Part shown: positions 61,007 to 64,000 of the stretch, in pieces
How the letters are laid out: every line of letters begins with the position of its first letter
Position numbering within the stretch: the first letter of the stretch is position 1
Assembly (NCBI RefSeq): GCF_022512515.1
Contig: NZ_JAKWBK010000001.1
Location: forward strand, 3,348,001-3,412,000
Source of the DNA: Paraniabella hibiscisoli
GTDB taxonomy: Bacteria > Bacteroidota > Bacteroidia > Chitinophagales > Chitinophagaceae
DNA: 64,000 nucleotides
Direction of reading: 5' to 3'
Program-made: the position numbers and the translations under genes
The notes under the pieces: model-generated
Databases searched by the model: none
Told to the model about the DNA's origin: nothing
What the model saw: only the letters and a program-made list of their open reading frames with translations

Positions 61007-62535
61007 ATGAAACGATTGTTACTAACCACGCTTTTGCTGAGTGCAGTATTAAGCTGGAGCGCCTGCCAGAAGAGCTCTGAGGCGGGGCCTGAAGATCCCG
61101 GTACCGAGAACCCACCGCCAAAAGGCGATGATCTTTCGGGCCTTACCGCCGATACGCATTTTACCAACCCGGTTATGCCCGGCGGGCCCGATCCCTGGGT
61201 AGTGCAAAAAAATGGCGTTTATTATTACATGTATACCCAGGGTGGCCGGCTGGTGATACTCGAAACCCGTGCCATGTCGGAGCTGGCTTCTTCACGCCGT
61301 TACGAGGTATGGGTGCCGCCTGCGGGGCAGATGTACTCTAAAAACCTCTGGGCGCCTGAGCTGCACGAAATTGATGGCAAATGGTATATTTATTTTGCGG
61401 CTGATGATGGGGCCAATGCCAATCACCGCATGTATGTACTGGAAAATACCGCGCCTACACCTGTAGAGGGTACCTGGATATTAAAGGGTAAGGCAGCCGA
61501 CCCTTCCGATCTCTGGGCTATTGATGGTACCATATTTAAGCATAACGGTCAACTCTACATGGCCTGGTCGGGTGGTAATGCCGGTGCGCCGCCACAAAAT
61601 ATTTACGTTGCCCGTATGAGCAACCCGTGGACCATCAGCAGCGAAAAAGTAATGATCGCCACGCCTAATTTCGACTGGGAGAAAAAGGTAATCCTATTAA
61701 CGAAGGGCCGCAGGTGCTCACCAACCCGCAGGGCCGCGTATTTATTGTATACTCGGGCAGCGGTTATTGGGTAGACGGTTATTGCCTGGGCCTGCTGAGC
61801 CTGAAGGAAAACGGCGACCCGATGAACCCGGCAGACTGGACCAAAAGAAACCAGCCGGTATTTGCTATGCGGGCGGAGAGCAGCGCTTATGGCCCCGGTC
61901 ATAACGGCTTCTTTAAATCGCCCGACGGTAAGGAAGACTGGATCATTTACCATGCGCGTACCAAACCTGGTGGCGGCGACGATAATGCCCGTAACCCGCG
62001 CATTCAACGCTTTAGCTGGAACAGTGATGGTTCGCCCAATTTTGGACTACCCTGGGATATTGCCGTGGCTTATGCCCGGCCTTCGGGAGAGAAGAAGCGC
62101 TATAGCTATCCTAAAACCGGCTGGACCATTGTCGGCTTCAGCTCAGAGGAAACGGCCAACAGTCGCCTGGCTTCCCGCCTTATCGATAATAATACCACCA
62201 CTTACTGGATCACCCGCTACTCCACCGAGCCTACCGATTACCCGCAGCACTGGATCACGGTAGATATGGGTGTGGTTGCCAAAGTAGATGGCTTTATGGT
62301 GCACCAAAAGGAGGGCGACCGTAAAATAAAAGAACTGCAGGTACAGGTAAGTAACGATAATGCCAGCTGGGAAACCCTGGGTACTTACCCCCTGAATAAT
62401 ATCGATCTAATGAAGCAATATGTCGATCTGCCTGCGCAAAAGCAGTTCCGCTATTTTAAGCTGGTGCCGCAATCGGGCCACGATGGGCAGAAACAGCCGG
62501 GACTGGCGGAAGTAGGGACGTATAGGATGGAGTAG
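61007..62535 (+). CDS. GH43 family lipoprotein with discoidin domain, copy 2 (one frame break)
   Basis: The ATG at 61007 gives a lipoprotein signal (LLLSAVLSWSAC). The propeller has NPVMPGGPDPWVVQKNGVYY with the base Asp, NLWAPELHEIDGKWYIYFAA and PSDLWAIDGTIFKHNGQLYM. One A is missing near 61686; restored: WEKKGNPINEGPQVLTNPQG, including the acid Glu, then AYGPGHNGFFKSPDGKEDWI. The C-terminal ~145 residues form an F5/8 type C domain (SRLASRLIDNNTTTYWITRY, IKELQVQVSNDNASW). The GPGHN motif is common in alpha-L-arabinofuranosidase-type GH43 subfamilies. Surface-anchored, probably trimming side chains of a branched polysaccharide. Confidence 0.87.
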
Positions 62536-62539
62536 GGAA

Positions 62540-63110
62540 GGGGATGTTGGAGGAAAGATGTTAGATGGCAGATGTTCGATTCTAGATGCTAGATGGCAGA
62601 TGTTAGATGACAGATGCTAGGTGACGGGAAGGGGCAATGGTGAATGGTGAATAGTCAGTAGTGATTAGGGAGTGGTCGTACCACCTACATCGTGCAGCGT
62701 TGAAAGATGACGAGGGGGTGAACATTGGGTAAGGGATATTGGTTATGGGACATTTTCAACTGTTGCTGTTAGGCGACAGATGGCAGATGACAGATGACGG
62801 ATAACTAAAAGAGGGGGCAATGGTGAATGGTGAATAGTGAATAGTGAATAGTGAATAGTCGTACATCGTATCACCTACATCGTACAGAGTTGAAGATGAC
62901 GAGGGGGTGAACATCGGGCAATAATGAATAATGAATAGTGAATAATGAGTAGGAAATAGGGAGTAATCGTACATCGTATCACCTACATCGTACAGAGTTG
63001 AAGATGACGAGGGGGTGAACATCGGGCAATAATGAATAATGAATAGTGAATAATGAGTAGGAAATAGGGAGTAATCGTACATCGTATCACCTCTATCGTA
63101 TAGAGTTGAA
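62540..63110. repeat. Composite intergenic repeat with a 108-bp tandem unit
   Basis: Two exact or near-exact 108-base units (62859-62966 and 62967-63074) are followed by a partial third (63075 to ~63110). Each unit joins a block starting TCGTACATCGTATCACC, a GATGACGAGGGGGTGAACAT block and an AT-rich GAATAATGAATAGTGAATA ladder. A diverged copy lies at ~62676-62740. Before it, short runs of AGATGGCAGATG and related steps occupy 62557-62640 and 62775-62800. No gene is supported here. Confidence 0.85.
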
Positions 63111-63195
63111 ATATGAAGATCGATTACAGGGCATTGAATATTGAACGGAACGTATGCCATCAACTATCAACGATGAACTTTAAATAAAAGGAATG

Positions 63196-64000
63196 ATGTA
63201 TAAACGTAGTATTGTCTTTTTACTGATGTGGCTGCCTGCCTTATTTGCGGGAGCACAAAAGAGTGCTTTAACGGGTTTTCCCAAAGGGTACACGCCCGAA
63301 GAAGTGGGCCGGCTTATTGCCTATCGCATGGTATACTCCAAACATGCGCTGCATGCGGGTAAATGGATCGGGTATCCGGAGACTTTTTCTGGACCGGGGC
63401 CCTGCATTATGCACAGCTCACCAAGGATGAGATGTTGCTGGGCTTTTAGAGAAAAGGTTTGAGCCGCTGTTTACTACCGAAAAAGAACTGTTACCCATAC
63501 AAAATCATGTGGACCTGAATATGTTTGGCAGCCTGCCGTTAACGCTATGGCAGCTTACTAAAGATCAGCGTTATTTAAACCTGGGCCTGCCTTATGCACA
63601 AACCCAGTGGCAGGTACCGGCCAATGCCAAAGCCGATGAAAAAGCCTGGGCTGATAAAGGCTATAGCTGGCAAACCCGGCTCTGGATCGATGATATGTAC
63701 ATGATCACCATTGTGCAAACCCAGGCCTATAAAGCCACGGGCGATGCGGTATATATTAACCGGGCCGCTAAAGAAATGGCGCTTTATCTTGATGAGCTGC
63801 AGCGCCCCAACGGCCTGTTTTACCATGCGCCCGATGTGCCTTTTTACTGGGGCCGGGGTAATGGCTGGATGGCCGCCGGTGTAACCGAGCTATTGCGCTA
63901 CCTGCCCACCACCAACCCGCATTATGCACGTATCCTTAAAGGTTATAAAGCCATGATGAGCAGCTTAAAGAATTTTCAGCGGTCCGATGGTATGTGGAAC
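63196..64000 (+). CDS. GH105 unsaturated uronyl hydrolase, copy 2 (two breaks, cut by window end)
   Basis: From MYKRSIVFLLMWLPALFAGA (signal peptide) the protein follows copy 1 at 45954: SALTGFPKGYTPEEVGRLIA, then after one missing T near 63388 ETFFWTGALHYAQLTKDEML, another near 63448, then NHVDLNMFGSLPLTLWQLTK, SWQTRLWIDDMYMITIVQTQ with the catalytic Asp, APDVPFYWGRGNGWMAAGV. The last ~100 residues lie beyond the window. It shares almost identical active-site segments with copy 1, so the two are paralogs, perhaps with different aglycone preference. It begins just after the repeat block at 62540-63110. Confidence 0.88.

Noticed and set aside
62540..63110. Possible CRISPR array
   Set aside because: The units are adjacent 108-base tandem copies without unique spacers, and no cas gene is nearby.
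62756..63163. Minus-strand frame coding for 36-residue repeats (HYSLFIIHYCPMF type)
   Set aside because: It is generated by the 108-base DNA repeat, whose period is a multiple of three. Composition is low-complexity, with no start context or family, so I annotate the DNA repeat and not a protein.

Overview
The window reads as a chromosomal segment of a glycan-degrading member of the Bacteroidota. The evidence is a SusC/SusD pair, many secreted glycoside hydrolases (GH2, GH29, GH43, GH92, GH105, GH130), a reg_prop/Y_Y_Y-type sensor kinase with an AraC-type response regulator, lipoproteins with short lipoboxes, and -7 boxes of the TAnnTTTG type. A Chitinophagaceae-like soil or plant-associated organism is likely, but the family-level placement is inference.

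Layout. 1-3.2 kb: the end of a Fic gene, then a minus-strand operon (SPFH/SHOCT protein, small membrane protein, zinc-ribbon membrane protein). 3.4-20 kb: a minus-strand polysaccharide utilisation locus (SusC, SusD, a DUF1735/discoidin lipoprotein, two secreted HExxH peptidases, a GH29 fucosidase and three GH92 mannosidases). The set fits high-mannose or fucosylated glycoprotein glycans plus their protein backbone. 20-24 kb: a divergent sensor kinase/response regulator pair followed closely by gluconokinase and a GntP permease. 24-32.5 kb: housekeeping and accessory genes, including MpaB-like, barstar-like, a rhodanese/DUF3817/4-TM operon behind a TetR gene with matching palindromic boxes, and a MocR regulator with an EamA exporter sharing a repeated operator. 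33-36 kb: a cobalamin riboswitch in front of metE. 36.5-42.3 kb: a copper-type locus (Sco, two small C-x9-C-x3-C proteins around an AraC regulator, MbnP, a MauG/MbnH-type dihaem protein, a YHS lipoprotein and a CDICGCG outer-membrane protein). 42.7-45.6 kb: a multi-PAS kinase. 46-64 kb: a second carbohydrate cluster without SusC/D, bracketed by two GH105 genes and holding an FAD oxidoreductase, an SGNH hydrolase with permuted motif order, GH2, GH130, two GH43 enzymes, a Fic protein with a five-box upstream repeat and a kinase/AraC regulator pair.

A caution governs the whole annotation. More than 35 reading-frame breaks occur, nearly all explained by one missing base in a short homopolymer, and restoring that base recovers a normal family member each time. 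I therefore annotate these genes over their full restored span and treat most breaks as probable sequence errors, not true pseudogenes. Lengths and exact residue numbers of the interrupted genes are approximate.

The most distinctive items are the permuted SGNH hydrolase (49127-49915), the copper locus with its paired three-cysteine proteins, and three sets of repeated candidate operators beside MocR, TetR and Fic genes. I saw no rRNA, tRNA, CRISPR array, insertion sequence or prophage gene.
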